64,000 nt of DNA from an uncultured Clostridium sp. (GCA_947073285.1 CAMTJT010000002.1:62001-126000); one strand, 5' to 3'. Counted from the stretch's first letter, positions 40,348 through 49,515 are shown. The notes: a model not told the origin generated them from the sequence alone. Numbers and translations: made by a program.

Positions 40348-41218
40348 ATGAATAAAAAACTAGAATTATTGCCACTTACCAATGATTTTGTATTTAAAAG
40401 AGTATTTACGAAAGATGGAAATGAAGATTTATTAAAAGATTTTTTAACAGCAATATTAGATATAGAAATTAAAGAAATTGAAATCAAAAATCCAGAAATG
40501 ACAAAAGAAAGTAAAGAAGCAAAGCTAGAGATATTAGACATTAGAGCAAAAGCAAATAACAATATGTTAATTAATATAGAAATGCAAGTAAGAGACTATA
40601 AAGATATTGGAAAAAGGTCTATGGCATATACAAGTAAAGTATATTCAGATCAGCTAAAAGTAGGAGATAAATATCAAGATGCATGTAAAACAATAGCAAT
40701 TAATATTTTAAACTTTAATTTTTTCAAAAGAAATACATACCATTCAATTAGTAGAATGAAGTTTGAAGAAATAGAAGAAGAAAAATATGTCAATATGGAG
40801 TATGAAAAGGAAGAAGAATATGCCACAAAAGATATAGAAATTCATTACATAGAACTTCCAAAGTTTATAAAGAAAAATCCAGGAGTAGCAAGTAAGTTAG
40901 AACAGTGGTTGTGGCTAATTTGTGGAGAGGGGGAAAAGCTAAAAATGGCAGAGGAAAAAAATGAAGAAGTAAAAAAAGCATCAAAAGTATTAGAAGAAAT
41001 TAGTCAAGATGAAAAAGAGCAAATGCATTATTTATCAAGACTTATGAAACAAATGGACGAAGAAAGTTACTATTCATATGCAAGAAAAGAAGGGGAAAAA
41101 CTGCGGAGAAAAAAAGGCGAAGTTAGAAACTGCTAAAAAAATGATGGAAGAAAATATTGGAATTGAAACAATTATTAAAGTAACAGGGTTAACAAAAGAA
41201 GAAATACTAAATAGTTAG
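40348..41218 (+). CDS. Rpn/PDDEXK_2-family PD-(D/E)XK nuclease (transposase-like), one +1 frameshift
   Basis: The N-terminus LLPLTNDFVFKRVF, the LDIRAKA strand and IEMQV (residues 56-81) match the catalytic D...ExQ core of the PD-(D/E)XK family annotated as Rpn or transposase-like nucleases, which cleave DNA and promote recombination. AAAGGA lies 5 nt before ATG 40348. The uncorrected frame ends at 41136 with an unrelated tail after CGG at 41104. Skipping the C gives GEKKAKLETAKKMMEENIG followed by IETIIKVTGLTKEEILNS and a stop at 41218, which is the standard C-terminus of the family. The product is 289 residues. It lies alone between the giant gene and a convergent gene, sharing a bidirectional terminator with the latter. 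Confidence 0.82.
41104..41107 (+). other. Recoding site 4: CGGA read as Gly (+1)
   Basis: CTG-(C)-GGA-GAA-AAA joins EGEKL to GEKKAKLETAKK, the expected C-terminal helix of Rpn-family nucleases. The unshifted frame gives RRKKGEVRNC and stops at 41134-41136. Confidence 0.88.
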
Positions 41219-41322
41219 TACTAAATTCAATTTATAAAATATATAAAGAATTACATTAAGTATCCACTTTTCCATAAGGAGCAAACGAAAAATTTAAGTC
41301 TATGAAATTTTTAAAATGTAAA

Positions 41323-41389
41323 GAAGAGGGCTCCTATTTTTAAACTATACTGAAAAATAAAGTATAGTTCATTCTAGGATACCCTCTTC
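41323..41389. terminator. Bidirectional terminator between convergent genes
   Basis: GAAGAGGG (41323-41330) pairs with CCCTCTTC (41382-41389), with an inner ACTATA/TATAGT stem. It lies between the nuclease and the minus-strand nicotinate phosphoribosyltransferase gene. Confidence 0.6.
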
Positions 41390-41436
41390 AAATTTAGCTA
41401 TTCAATAGAATAAGCTATTGATTAAAACTTAAAACA

Positions 41437-42948
41437 TTAGCCGTGGAGAGTTTGATACATCTGCCTACGTGTTTTATACACTTTTTCTGTCATATCCACA
41501 AAATGAGTATGGGGATAGGTAGTACGAAGCTCCTCAGGCCATACAGTGTTTTCCAGCTGATATTTGACAAAATCGCGGATTTCACTCACAGAAGGCATGT
41601 CACGAACTAGCTTGCCATTTGCAATGTAAGGAACAAGGAGTTCTTCTACTCTGGTGGGTGTAATAACATATTCCTTCCTAGAATCCGCCAAATCAGTAGT
41701 ATAAACCTTAATCGGCTTCCCTACCTCAATTACTTCATCATGCATAGCAATCAGGTCAAGATAACCATAGTCATCATTATCATACAGCCGATATACAGTC
41801 TTGTAGCCAGGAATAATGGCCTTAGCCAAAGTATCAGAGCACTTCATGGTAGGGCGATAAGTCCCATCAGGATTTTCCACTGCGACCAACTTGTAGACAC
41901 CACCAAAAACAGGGCAATCAGCAGAGGTGATAAGATTTTCGCCTACGCCAAAAGAGTCAATGGTTGCTTTTTGCTCTTCTATCAAACTGCGGATAGAGGT
42001 TTCATTTAGCCCATTAGATACCACAATTTTGATATAGGGCTTATCAACATCATCAAAAATTTTGCGAAGCCGTTTAGCAGTAGAGCCCAAGTCACCAGAA
42101 TCAATGCGGACACTTTTTACACGATGATTAGGATTATTAGGATATTTTTCAATCATGTAATTGTCAAGCAAAATTGTATTCAAAACACCACTTTCAAAAA
42201 CATTGTAAGTATCAATCAGCAAAGAAACATTGTCAGGATACACATCAGCAATAGCTTTGAAAGCCTCCCACTCAGAGGGGAATAATTCAATCCAAGCATG
42301 AGAGATGGTTCCCATGGCAGTTACAGGTGAGCCGAATTTTACCTCAGCCAAGCAATTTGCTGTGCCAATACAGCCACCAAGAATAGCGGCTCTGGCTCCA
42401 TAAAGACCAGCAGAAGTGCCTTGTGCGCGACGTGTGCCAAATTCCATAACACCACGATTGCCAGCAGCTCTCGTAATCCTTGTTGCCTGAGTAGCAATCA
42501 AGCTGTTAAAGTTCATCGTTTGCAGCAAATGGGTTTCAATCAAAAATGCGCCAACTGAATCACATTTAATACGAACCAACTGCTCATTAGGGTAAGCTAC
42601 GCAACCTTCCTTCATAGCATGCATATCACCATTCCAACGATAGGTAGAAAGGTACTTTACAAAGTCAGGATCCATGCCTTTGGCAAGCAGGTAGTCACAG
42701 GCAATCTCATCAAAATGGTAATTGAGAAGAAAGTCTGTAAGCTCTTCTTGACCAGCACTGATAGAATAGCCACGATCCATAGGATTTCTGCGGAAGAATG
42801 TGTCAAAAACGAGCTGGATGTCCTTCATGCCAAGCTTAAAAATGGCGTTGGCCATTGTAAGCTCATAGAAGTCCATGTTCAGGGCATCATTGTGATAACC
42901 CTTCCGAGGCATAAACGGGGTGACGGTCACGTTGTTCTGGTTTTTCAT
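41437..42948 (-). CDS. pncB: Nicotinate phosphoribosyltransferase
   Basis: It makes nicotinate mononucleotide from nicotinate and PRPP in the NAD salvage pathway in the cytoplasm. Family landmarks visible are DFYELTMANA (about residues 26-35), EFGTRRAQG, GTISHAWIELFPSEWEAF, IDSGDL (phosphate binding) and VGENL. The length of 503 residues is normal. AGGAGG lies 8 nt upstream of the start. Codon usage differs sharply from the neighbours: CGC, CGT, CAG and GGC are frequent, and CGG is used as a sense codon at codons 15 (42904-42906, followed by A), 293 and 387. These features suggest a recent import. If CGG always caused a +1 shift in this cell, translation would fail at codon 15. It is the only minus-strand gene in the window. 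Confidence 0.92.
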   Translation of the reverse strand: MKNQNNVTVTPFMPRKGYHNDALNMDFYELTMANAIFKLGMKDIQLVFDTFFRRNPMDRGYSISAGQEELTDFLLNYHFDEIACDYLLAKGMDPDFVKYLSTYRWNGDMHAMKEGCVAYPNEQLVRIKCDSVGAFLIETHLLQTMNFNSLIATQATRITRAAGNRGVMEFGTRRAQGTSAGLYGARAAILGGCIGTANCLAEVKFGSPVTAMGTISHAWIELFPSEWEAFKAIADVYPDNVSLLIDTYNVFESGVLNTILLDNYMIEKYPNNPNHRVKSVRIDSGDLGSTAKRLRKIFDDVDKPYIKIVVSNGLNETSIRSLIEEQKATIDSFGVGENLITSADCPVFGGVYKLVAVENPDGTYRPTMKCSDTLAKAIIPGYKTVYRLYDNDDYGYLDLIAMHDEVIEVGKPIKVYTTDLADSRKEYVITPTRVEELLVPYIANGKLVRDMPSVSEIRDFVKYQLENTVWPEELRTTYPHTHFVDMTEKVYKTRRQMYQTLHG

Positions 42949-43043
42949 GATAAATCCTCCTGTTTAAAATGTATTTGTAATAAGTTTTAACTTCATTCAT
43001 GAAACTATAAGTCTTTAGTCTCATAAAAATGTTAAACACTAAC

Positions 43044-43072
43044 AGTATAACACAGTTGACATAAAAAGTAAA
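43044..43072 (-). promoter_or_regulatory. Candidate promoter of pncB
   Basis: On the minus strand TTTACT (43072-43067) and TATACT (43049-43044) are separated by 17 nt, about 100 nt upstream of the pncB start. Confidence 0.5.
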
Positions 43073-43164
43073 GAGGGTTTGAAAATAACTGTCAATTAAC
43101 AAATTAAGTGCAATTATGAAAAAGTAAACGCAAAAGTGCAATTTTAAAATAACTTCAAAATTGC

Positions 43165-43193
43165 TTGACGGATTTTTTTAAAATCGCTATAAT
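43165..43193 (+). promoter_or_regulatory. Promoter of the small lipoprotein gene
   Basis: TTGACG (43165-43170), a 17-nt spacer and a perfect TATAAT (43188-43193), ending 94 nt before ATG 43288. Confidence 0.7.
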
Positions 43194-43287
43194 AAAAATG
43201 TGTTAAATAACTTATTTTAGAAATAGCAAAAGATAAGAAAGGGGTAAATAGCATATTCAAACTACGGAATATGTTATAGAAGAACAA

Positions 43288-43668
43288 ATGAAACTAAAAA
43301 GAAAATTAAAAAGAATATTTAATGTGCATAATATAATTATATTATTTTGTTTAATATTAATTGCAGGTTGTACTTATGTTTTATTCAAGCCAGAAATACA
43401 ACAAACTATTAGTAAAATGGCGACAGGAAAAGAAAAAACAGTGAAAACAACTTCAAAAGGTGAAATAACACAAAAAGATGCTAATAAACTTGCAGTAAAG
43501 CAATTTAAAGAACTAGGCGAAAAAACAAAAGAGTCAGAACTAAAAACCATGAAAATTCAAAGAGAAGGGGAAGAATATTACTATATATCTTCTAAACAAA
43601 ACACGTTAGAAATAAAAATACAAAGTGGTGAAGTAACCAGAATAAATAGTGTACCAGTAACTGAATAA
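43288..43668 (+). CDS. Small putative lipoprotein
   Basis: A 126-residue protein with a basic N-terminus, one hydrophobic segment (about residues 15-33) and a lipobox-like LIAGC at about residues 24-28, so Cys28 could be lipidated after signal peptide cleavage. The remaining 95 or so residues are charged and predicted to lie outside the membrane. The C-terminal part, EEYYYISSKQNTLEIKIQSGEV, loosely resembles the beta-hairpin of PepSY-type domains, but I would not assign a family. The ribosome site is weak (AGAAGAAC). The gene has its own promoter and terminator. Function unknown. Confidence 0.7.
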   Translation: MKLKRKLKRIFNVHNIIILFCLILIAGCTYVLFKPEIQQTISKMATGKEKTVKTTSKGEITQKDANKLAVKQFKELGEKTKESELKTMKIQREGEEYYYISSKQNTLEIKIQSGEVTRINSVPVTE

Positions 43669-43674
43669 ACTGTA

Positions 43675-43719
43675 AAAACTATTCTTTGACCAATAGCTTG
43701 GCAAAAGAATAGTTTTTTT
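43675..43719 (+). terminator. Terminator after the lipoprotein gene
   Basis: AAAACTATTCTTT (43675-43687) pairs with AAAAGAATAGTTTT starting at 43703, followed by more T residues. Confidence 0.8.
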
Positions 43720-43720
43720 A

Positions 43721-43755
43721 TTGTATAGGAGAAATCGCAGATTTTTGCTATACAA
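43721..43755. repeat. Intergenic palindromic repeat, copy 1
   Basis: TTGTATAG and CTATACAA flank an inner AAATC/GATTT stem, forming a nested hairpin of 35 nt. It starts two bases after a terminator T tract, as the copies at 49287 and 53779 also follow terminators. Confidence 0.75.
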
Positions 43756-43897
43756 CATTATATATTTTCTTGTTTTCAAAATGCTGAGGCAATAGAAGAT
43801 GCAAAGAAGTAAAGTAACTCATGAATTTTGAAAATTGCGAAAACAAATACAATTAGGAATATTGTTTATAAAAAGAAAGAAATAGTCGTAAGAAAAG

Positions 43898-43926
43898 TTG
43901 ACATAATATCTAGAAAATGGTATAAT
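43898..43926 (+). promoter_or_regulatory. Consensus promoter of the CAP-domain gene
   Basis: A perfect TTGACA (43898-43903), a 17-nt spacer and a perfect TATAAT (43921-43926), about 190 nt upstream of ATG 44118. Confidence 0.75.
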
Positions 43927-44117
43927 AATAACTGTTGTACAAAGAGAATAGAAATAGTTACCAAGGATAAAATAATAGAGATAATCAAACGAAAAATAAT
44001 TTTAAGATACACAGGTAAAAAGCAAAAACATATTATTAGATGAGGAGATTTTATTTTAATAATTATCTAAAATGGCGATAAAGCAAAATAGATAATGAAA
44101 AAAGGAATGTGTAAAAA

Positions 44118-44657
44118 ATGAAGTTATTAAAAAGAGAGTTTGTTACTCTATTTATTTTTGTGTTTTTTATTTTAATGGGAAGCATCTCATTTGCAACGTA
44201 TCAATCAGCAGTAGTAGATGAGCAAAAAACAAAACAAGAAATCGAAAAAATGTTAATACAAACCGTAGAATTAAAGGAAGAAGAAAAAGAAACCTTAGAA
44301 TTAGTCAACCAATATAGAATGCAAAATGGGTTAAAAAAATTAAAGCCACTTGAAAATTTACAACAAGTAGCAAAATTAAAAGCACAAGACATTGTAAATA
44401 ACAATTATTTTTCCCATAATTCAGAAAAACTAGGGACACCTTTTGAAATGTTAAACAATGCGGGCGTAAAATATAAAATAGCAGGTGAAAACTTAGCAGG
44501 TAGCACTACACCTAAAAAAGCAGTAGAAGCATGGATTGCATCTGAAGCACATGAAGCTAATATTTTAACAGTAGACTATGAATATACAGGAATTTGTGTG
44601 ATGCAAAGCCCTGTATATGGCAAAATTTTTGTGCAATTATTTATGGGAATGAATTGA
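44118..44657 (+). CDS. Secreted CAP/SCP-domain (YkwD-type) protein
   Basis: A 179-residue protein with an N-terminal signal or anchor helix (about residues 8-28), a short charged linker and a CAP domain from about residue 55 to the end. The signatures are LVNQYRMQNGLKKL, FSHNSEKLGTPFEM, AGENLAGS and EAHEANIL. They include the two histidines and acidic residues of the CAP cavity. Bacterial CAP proteins are extracytoplasmic and often found with spore or cell-wall functions, but their activity is generally unknown. AAAGGAA lies about 10 nt before ATG. The next gene starts 79 nt downstream, but from its own promoter, which overlaps this stop codon. Confidence 0.9.
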   Translation: MKLLKREFVTLFIFVFFILMGSISFATYQSAVVDEQKTKQEIEKMLIQTVELKEEEKETLELVNQYRMQNGLKKLKPLENLQQVAKLKAQDIVNNNYFSHNSEKLGTPFEMLNNAGVKYKIAGENLAGSTTPKKAVEAWIASEAHEANILTVDYEYTGICVMQSPVYGKIFVQLFMGMN

Positions 44658-44682
44658 AAAACTAGAAAAAATATGCTATAAT
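44654..44682 (+). promoter_or_regulatory. Promoter of the NPCBM/dockerin gene
   Basis: TTGAAA (44654-44659, overlapping the CAP gene stop), a 17-nt spacer and TATAAT (44677-44682). The leader contains the hairpin AAATATGTG/CACATATTT (44696-44719), followed by AAAGGAGAA and ATG 44737. Confidence 0.7.
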
Positions 44683-44736
44683 AGAAACGATATGAAAATA
44701 TGTGAATAATCACATATTTGAAAAGGAGAAATAAAA

Positions 44737-47700
44737 ATGAAAAAGTTATTAAAATTAAAAAAAATTTTTTTCGTAGCTTTTTGTATGCTATTTTTAGTAA
44801 GCATAGTATTTTATTTCACAAATACAAAAGTTAATTATGGAAAAGTAAATCCATATAATGCACTTACTTATAATAGCAATAATGAAAAAACAAAGGTAAA
44901 CTTATTTGATGATACAGATATGGTAAAAGAAACTTTAGCGAATGAAAAAGAGCAAGAAAATCTAAAAGTAACTTTATCTGATGAAAGTGATAAAAAAAGT
45001 TCAAAGGTAGCTTTAGCAGATAATAGTACTAACAAAGAAAATAATAAAATCGTATTTGATCCTACGATTAATGAAAATAAAGTGGTATATTTATCAGATA
45101 TTCCTTATAGTAAAGGTCAAACAGCATGGGGAAATATTGCATTAGATAAAACGCAAGATAATGCATCGCTTACCATGAAGGTAAATGATTATACGATACT
45201 AATTAAAAAAGGAATTTGGGCACATGCTACTTCTACTTTAGAATATGATATTAGTAATTATAAAGACTATGCCTATTTTACAGTTTTTTATGGTTTAAAT
45301 AGTACATCTAATAATAACGGAAATGGAGTAAAATTTTATATTTATACCTCAGAAGATGGAAAAACGTGGACTCTACGTACAGAAGAAAATCCTACTGCAA
45401 TTAAAAGCTCTAATAATGCTATACATGCAAAAATAGATATTAGAAATGCTAACTATATTAGATTATATGCACATGATAATGGCTCTAATGGTAATGATCA
45501 TGCAGTATGGGGAGATGCAAAACTTATAAAAGAAGATTATAACGAAAATCTTATGACAACAGTAGAAGAATATGATGAAATAATAAAAGCATCTTATGAG
45601 CGTGGAGCAGTTAAAGATGAATTAAAACTTACTCTTTTACAAAGAGATTTTATAAAAAAAGTTGGTCAATATCAACTTAGAAATTTTCTAGAAGAAGATC
45701 CTAAAAATAAAGAAACTTTAGAATGGTTTTTAAATAATGAAGAAGCATTACGTTTATGGACAGTTGGTGGTACTCCAAATGGTACTTATTTAAGAGCATT
45801 GCAAGTGTTAAGTAATGTATATCATGCGCATAAAGACGATTTAGAAAATGAAGAACTAACACCGAACGGAACAAAATATAAAGATTTATATTTAAAAATG
45901 ATGTTATCATTATCCTTATCACATTCAACTAATGTTGGTTTATGGATTGGTGGCGGTAGCAAATTGTCAGATGCTGTTACAAGATATGAAATCTATAAAC
46001 AAATGCATTTAGACGGTAAATTAGCATCAAATGCAATGTTTGAAAGTTATACAATAGAAGAAATGCGCGGAGTTATGATTACCAATATTGATGATGAAGA
46101 AATATTATGGTTACGCGACTATTCTGAAAAGAAATTTTCAAATTTAGTAGATCGTTTTAATCCATTTAAATATATTAAGTATACAACAGGTTATGGTTAT
46201 TATAGACCACAATATTACAGCCAAGAAAACTATGCTAAATGGGATGCAAAATATGAATTATCTAAATATAATATTACTTACCAAGCAAGAGCTCCAAAAT
46301 TATGGATAGTATTTGAAGAAGGAGCTGTTTGTGGAGGACTTTCTAAAACAGCAGCTAACCTTTATGGTGTATGGGGATATCCAGCTAGGGTAGTAGGGCA
46401 ACCACAACATGCTGCTTATATATATTTATATAATGCAGGTAGTGGAAATTATGCATGGCAATTATCTTATAGTGTTGCATCTACTGCTTGGGCAGCTACT
46501 GACGGTGGAGGACGTATGCCAAACGGTTGGGGCAGTGGATGGTCAAGTGGTGCAGCAAGTAGAGGCTCTTATCACTTTTTATCTCAACAAGCACAAAACG
46601 AATATGACAAATATGAAAAAGCAGAATTAATATTATTACAAGCAGATGTATTTAAAAATGATAAAGAAAAATTAGAGCAAATTTATCGTGATGCTTTAGA
46701 TGAAGAAATTATCAATTTTGATGCATGGGTTGGTGTAATAAGTTTATATAATGCAGATACATCTAAAACACAAGAAGAAAGAATTGCTTTAGCAGAGGAG
46801 ATTGCTGAAGTAATGGCTTATCATCCATTACCAATGTATGATTTGACCAAACTTATTGGCACAAAAATTACAACACCAGAGTATTTAGGTAAAATGATGA
46901 TGTTACAAGAACAAACATTACGTAAAGCTACAAAGGCAACTGGTGCAAATACTTTATATTATAAAGAAGTACCAGTAGTTGCAAATGCAATTTTAGGTGT
47001 AGTAGATTCTAGCATAGGAAATTTCTCATTTAATGGAGCAAATGCTGGTAAAATAATTCTATCTAGACAATTACAAAGTGCTCAAGTAACATGGAGCTAT
47101 AGTTTAGATGGTGGCAATACATGGAAAGAATGTTATGAGCATTCTGCACAACTTACAGCAGAAGAAATTGCAAGTATTAATGTAAATGATGATATTAAAA
47201 TTCATATATCAGGATTACCTATGACAGATACAAACATTTACACTATTGATATTACAAAAAGAACTTTTCCAAGTGGAGTAATTTCAATCAATGATGAAGA
47301 AAATCGTATATTAAATGCAACTAGTGATATGGAATGGACTCTAGACCCTAATGGAGAATGGAATTCATTTGCAAGTACTAATCCAGTATTTAACGGAAAC
47401 AAAAGAGTTTATGTTAGAGTAACAGCAGCTGGAACTCAAGTAGCTAGTGATCCAGTATACTTTACTTTTAAAGAAAATAATTCGGATGATACCAAATGGT
47501 ATATTCAATCTAAAAATTTACAAGTAGTTGAAGTAAATGCAACAGGTGCAGGAAACTTTAATAATGTTTTAGATGGAAATGTTAATACCTATTGGCGTTC
47601 TAAAAATGGAATTATGCCAGCTTATTTAACAATTAAATTAGATCAACCAAGATATATATCTGGATTAGATTACGTGCCTGACAAAAATGCCAAATATTTG

Positions 47701-49233
47701 ACCTTTATACCTTATGGAAGAGCGAGAAATGTAAAAATTTATGTGAGTATGGACAATCAAAATTGGGAACTTGCAGCTAGTAAAAATAATATTGGTGATA
47801 ACGATAATCTAAAGCATATTGATTTCCCAGAGCCAAAAAAAGCATTATATGTAAAATTTGAGTGTGAAAGTGTCTATGATGGAGAGTTTAATTTACTAGC
47901 GGTATCTGTTATAAAATTATACGAAAATGTTATTGTAAATGAAACACCAAGAGCAGAAGTAAACTATAACATTACTACTCCAACAAACAAAGACGTAACA
48001 GCAGAACTAATTAATATAACAAGACCTATTAGAGTAACAAATAATGATGGAAAATTAACACATACCTTTACAGAAAATGGTGAATTTACCTTTGAATTTG
48101 TTGATGAACAAGGAAATCAAGGAAGCACAACAGCTCGTGTAGATTGGATAGATAAAACATCACCACAAGCAAATGTTGAATTTAGTACTACTGAGCCAAC
48201 AAATGAAGATGTAGTAGCAACAATTACATTTGATAAAGAAAATATAACCATACTTTCAAAAGATGTACAAATTGCTGAAAATCCAGTGGATAAAAGTAAA
48301 ACTATTACATTTGAAGCCAACGCTTCTTATGAAATAGAATTTGCAGATAGCTTAGGTAATATTGGAACTAAAACAATAGCAGTAGACTGGATTGATAGAG
48401 AAGCACCAACTGCTAGCTTTGAGTATAGTACAATACATTTAACAGATCAGCCAGTTACAGTAAAACTACTTCCAAGTGAAGAAGTAACTGTTTTAAACAA
48501 CAATGGTGAAATGACCTATACATTTGAAACAAATGGAACATTTACATTTGAATTTGTAGATACAGCTGGAAATCATGGAACAGCAACAGCAACTGTAAAT
48601 TGGATTTCAAAAGTGCCAGAATATACTGTAATCTACTCTACACAAGAAAAAACCGATCAAGATGTTATTGTAACATTAGAAATAGAAGAAGGTTATACCA
48701 TCATAAACAATAATGGTATGAACACTTATACATTTACTGAAAATGGTGAATTTACTTTTGAATATGTAGATGGAAATGGTACTAGAGGAATCATACCTGT
48801 TCGTGTTGACTGGATTGATAAAAATAGCTCAGAAGATGGTGAAATTACATCAAGCCAATATGAAATAGATGGTAATATCATTAGAAATATACCATTAAAT
48901 CTTGAAATAAATGAATTTATGAAAAACATAAATTCAAACCAAGAGGTAATTATAAAAGACAAATACCAAAATGTTTTAAGTGGAACTGCAAAAATTGGAA
49001 CAGGAATGAAAGCATATGTAGGCAACAAAGTATATACATTTGTAGTAAAAGCAGACCTTGATGGTAATGGCAAACTTACCCTAAATGACTTAGCTAAAAT
49101 GTGCTTGCATTGTATAGAAAAAGAAACATTAACAGGTGAATATTTAGAAGCTGCAGATTTAGATAATAATAATAAAATAACAGTAACAGACTTAGCTAAA
49201 ATACGACTTCTATTAATAGGAAAAAGTGAATAA
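44737..49233 (+). CDS. Dockerin-bearing NPCBM / transglutaminase-like / F5/8C surface protein
   Basis: A 1,498-residue exported protein. The order is a signal helix (about 8-27), a low-complexity linker, an NPCBM-type carbohydrate-binding domain (about 110-275, IWAHATSTLEYDI and FYIYTSEDGKTW), a helical region, and a transglutaminase-like core with Cys532 (GAVCGGLSKTAANL) and His558 (GQPQHAAYI), with a candidate Asp near 588. An F5/8-type C discoidin domain (about 920-1063, VLDGNVNTYWRS) and four Ig-like repeats ending WIDK/WIS (about 1070-1363) follow. A type I dockerin closes the protein (DLDGNGKLTLNDLAKM and DLDNNNKITVTDLAKI, about 1437-1498). The papain-like Cys-His arrangement suggests protein or amide processing at a glycan-rich surface. 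The dockerin implies docking to a cohesin. The overall domain set is clear, while the catalytic reaction is inferred. Confidence 0.85.
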   Translation: MKKLLKLKKIFFVAFCMLFLVSIVFYFTNTKVNYGKVNPYNALTYNSNNEKTKVNLFDDTDMVKETLANEKEQENLKVTLSDESDKKSSKVALADNSTNKENNKIVFDPTINENKVVYLSDIPYSKGQTAWGNIALDKTQDNASLTMKVNDYTILIKKGIWAHATSTLEYDISNYKDYAYFTVFYGLNSTSNNNGNGVKFYIYTSEDGKTWTLRTEENPTAIKSSNNAIHAKIDIRNANYIRLYAHDNGSNGNDHAVWGDAKLIKEDYNENLMTTVEEYDEIIKASYERGAVKDELKLTLLQRDFIKKVGQYQLRNFLEEDPKNKETLEWFLNNEEALRLWTVGGTPNGTYLRALQVLSNVYHAHKDDLENEELTPNGTKYKDLYLKMMLSLSLSHSTNVGLWIGGGSKLSDAVTRYEIYKQMHLDGKLASNAMFESYTIEEMRGVMITNIDDEEILWLRDYSEKKFSNLVDRFNPFKYIKYTTGYGYYRPQYYSQENYAKWDAKYELSKYNITYQARAPKLWIVFEEGAVCGGLSKTAANLYGVWGYPARVVGQPQHAAYIYLYNAGSGNYAWQLSYSVASTAWAATDGGGRMPNGWGSGWSSGAASRGSYHFLSQQAQNEYDKYEKAELILLQADVFKNDKEKLEQIYRDALDEEIINFDAWVGVISLYNADTSKTQEERIALAEEIAEVMAYHPLPMYDLTKLIGTKITTPEYLGKMMMLQEQTLRKATKATGANTLYYKEVPVVANAILGVVDSSIGNFSFNGANAGKIILSRQLQSAQVTWSYSLDGGNTWKECYEHSAQLTAEEIASINVNDDIKIHISGLPMTDTNIYTIDITKRTFPSGVISINDEENRILNATSDMEWTLDPNGEWNSFASTNPVFNGNKRVYVRVTAAGTQVASDPVYFTFKENNSDDTKWYIQSKNLQVVEVNATGAGNFNNVLDGNVNTYWRSKNGIMPAYLTIKLDQPRYISGLDYVPDKNAKYLTFIPYGRARNVKIYVSMDNQNWELAASKNNIGDNDNLKHIDFPEPKKALYVKFECESVYDGEFNLLAVSVIKLYENVIVNETPRAEVNYNITTPTNKDVTAELINITRPIRVTNNDGKLTHTFTENGEFTFEFVDEQGNQGSTTARVDWIDKTSPQANVEFSTTEPTNEDVVATITFDKENITILSKDVQIAENPVDKSKTITFEANASYEIEFADSLGNIGTKTIAVDWIDREAPTASFEYSTIHLTDQPVTVKLLPSEEVTVLNNNGEMTYTFETNGTFTFEFVDTAGNHGTATATVNWISKVPEYTVIYSTQEKTDQDVIVTLEIEEGYTIINNNGMNTYTFTENGEFTFEYVDGNGTRGIIPVRVDWIDKNSSEDGEITSSQYEIDGNIIRNIPLNLEINEFMKNINSNQEVIIKDKYQNVLSGTAKIGTGMKAYVGNKVYTFVVKADLDGNGKLTLNDLAKMCLHCIEKETLTGEYLEAADLDNNNKITVTDLAKIRLLLIGKSE

Positions 49234-49242
49234 AAAACAAAT

Positions 49243-49285
49243 AAAACCTTCTGTGATAAATATAATGTATCATAGAAGGTTTTTT
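49243..49285 (+). terminator. Terminator after the NPCBM/dockerin gene
   Basis: AAAACCTTCT (49243-49252) pairs with AGAAGGTTTT (from 49274) with an inner GATA/TATC stem, followed by a T tract. Confidence 0.85.
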
Positions 49286-49286
49286 A

Positions 49287-49320
49287 TTGTATAGGAAAAT
49301 CACAGATTTTTGCTATACAA
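49287..49320. repeat. Intergenic palindromic repeat, copy 2
   Basis: TTGTATAG and CTATACAA flank an inner AATC/GATT stem. The following 17 bases (AAGGTTAGGTTTCTTAT) are shared exactly with copy 3. Confidence 0.75.
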
Positions 49321-49486
49321 CAAGGTTAGGTTTCTTATTTATTCTTTGCTTTCAAATAATTTAGGTAACAAGAAAGATAGGCTTAAAAATCTTGAAAACT
49401 ACGAAAATAACTATTATTAGGACAGCTGTATATTAAAGGTAGTAGATAGTTACAAATAAATTCCAAAAAAACTTCTTAAAGACGTG

Positions 49487-49515
49487 TTTACATTAAAAAA
49501 TGCTTATGATATAAT
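49487..49515 (+). promoter_or_regulatory. Promoter of the Ig-like membrane protein / GGDEF pair
   Basis: TTTACA (49487-49492), a 17-nt spacer and a perfect TATAAT (49510-49515), about 70 nt before ATG 49587. Confidence 0.7.

Larger units (their letters stand above)
42949..43287. other. Divergent promoter region
   Basis: The region between the minus-strand pncB and the plus-strand lipoprotein gene carries a promoter for each direction. It also holds a small hairpin (CATATTC/GGAATATG near 43252-43270) just before the lipoprotein gene. No gene fits here. Confidence 0.55.
43669..44117. other. Intergenic region with repeat copy 1 and a strong promoter
   Basis: In order it holds a terminator, palindromic repeat copy 1 (43721-43755), a degenerate tract resembling those after the other two copies (TTGAAAATTGCGAAAAC...AATTAGGA), and a consensus promoter. 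A 71-codon open frame at 43828-44043 overlaps the promoter, is Lys/Ile-rich and is not credible. Confidence 0.6.

Noticed and set aside
41740-42990. Plus-strand open frames opposite pncB
   Set aside because: They are shadows of a well-conserved enzyme gene on the minus strand.
43828-44043. 71-codon open frame before the CAP gene
   Set aside because: It overlaps a consensus promoter, lacks a ribosome site and encodes a Lys/Ile-rich low-complexity product.
46081-46095. Other CGG-containing stretches (for example CGC GGA at 46.08 kb, TCG GAT at 47.48 kb, ACG GAA at 15.63 kb) as further shift sites
   Set aside because: In each the CGG spans two codons of the conserved frame, and no correction is needed. 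The signal depends on reading phase.
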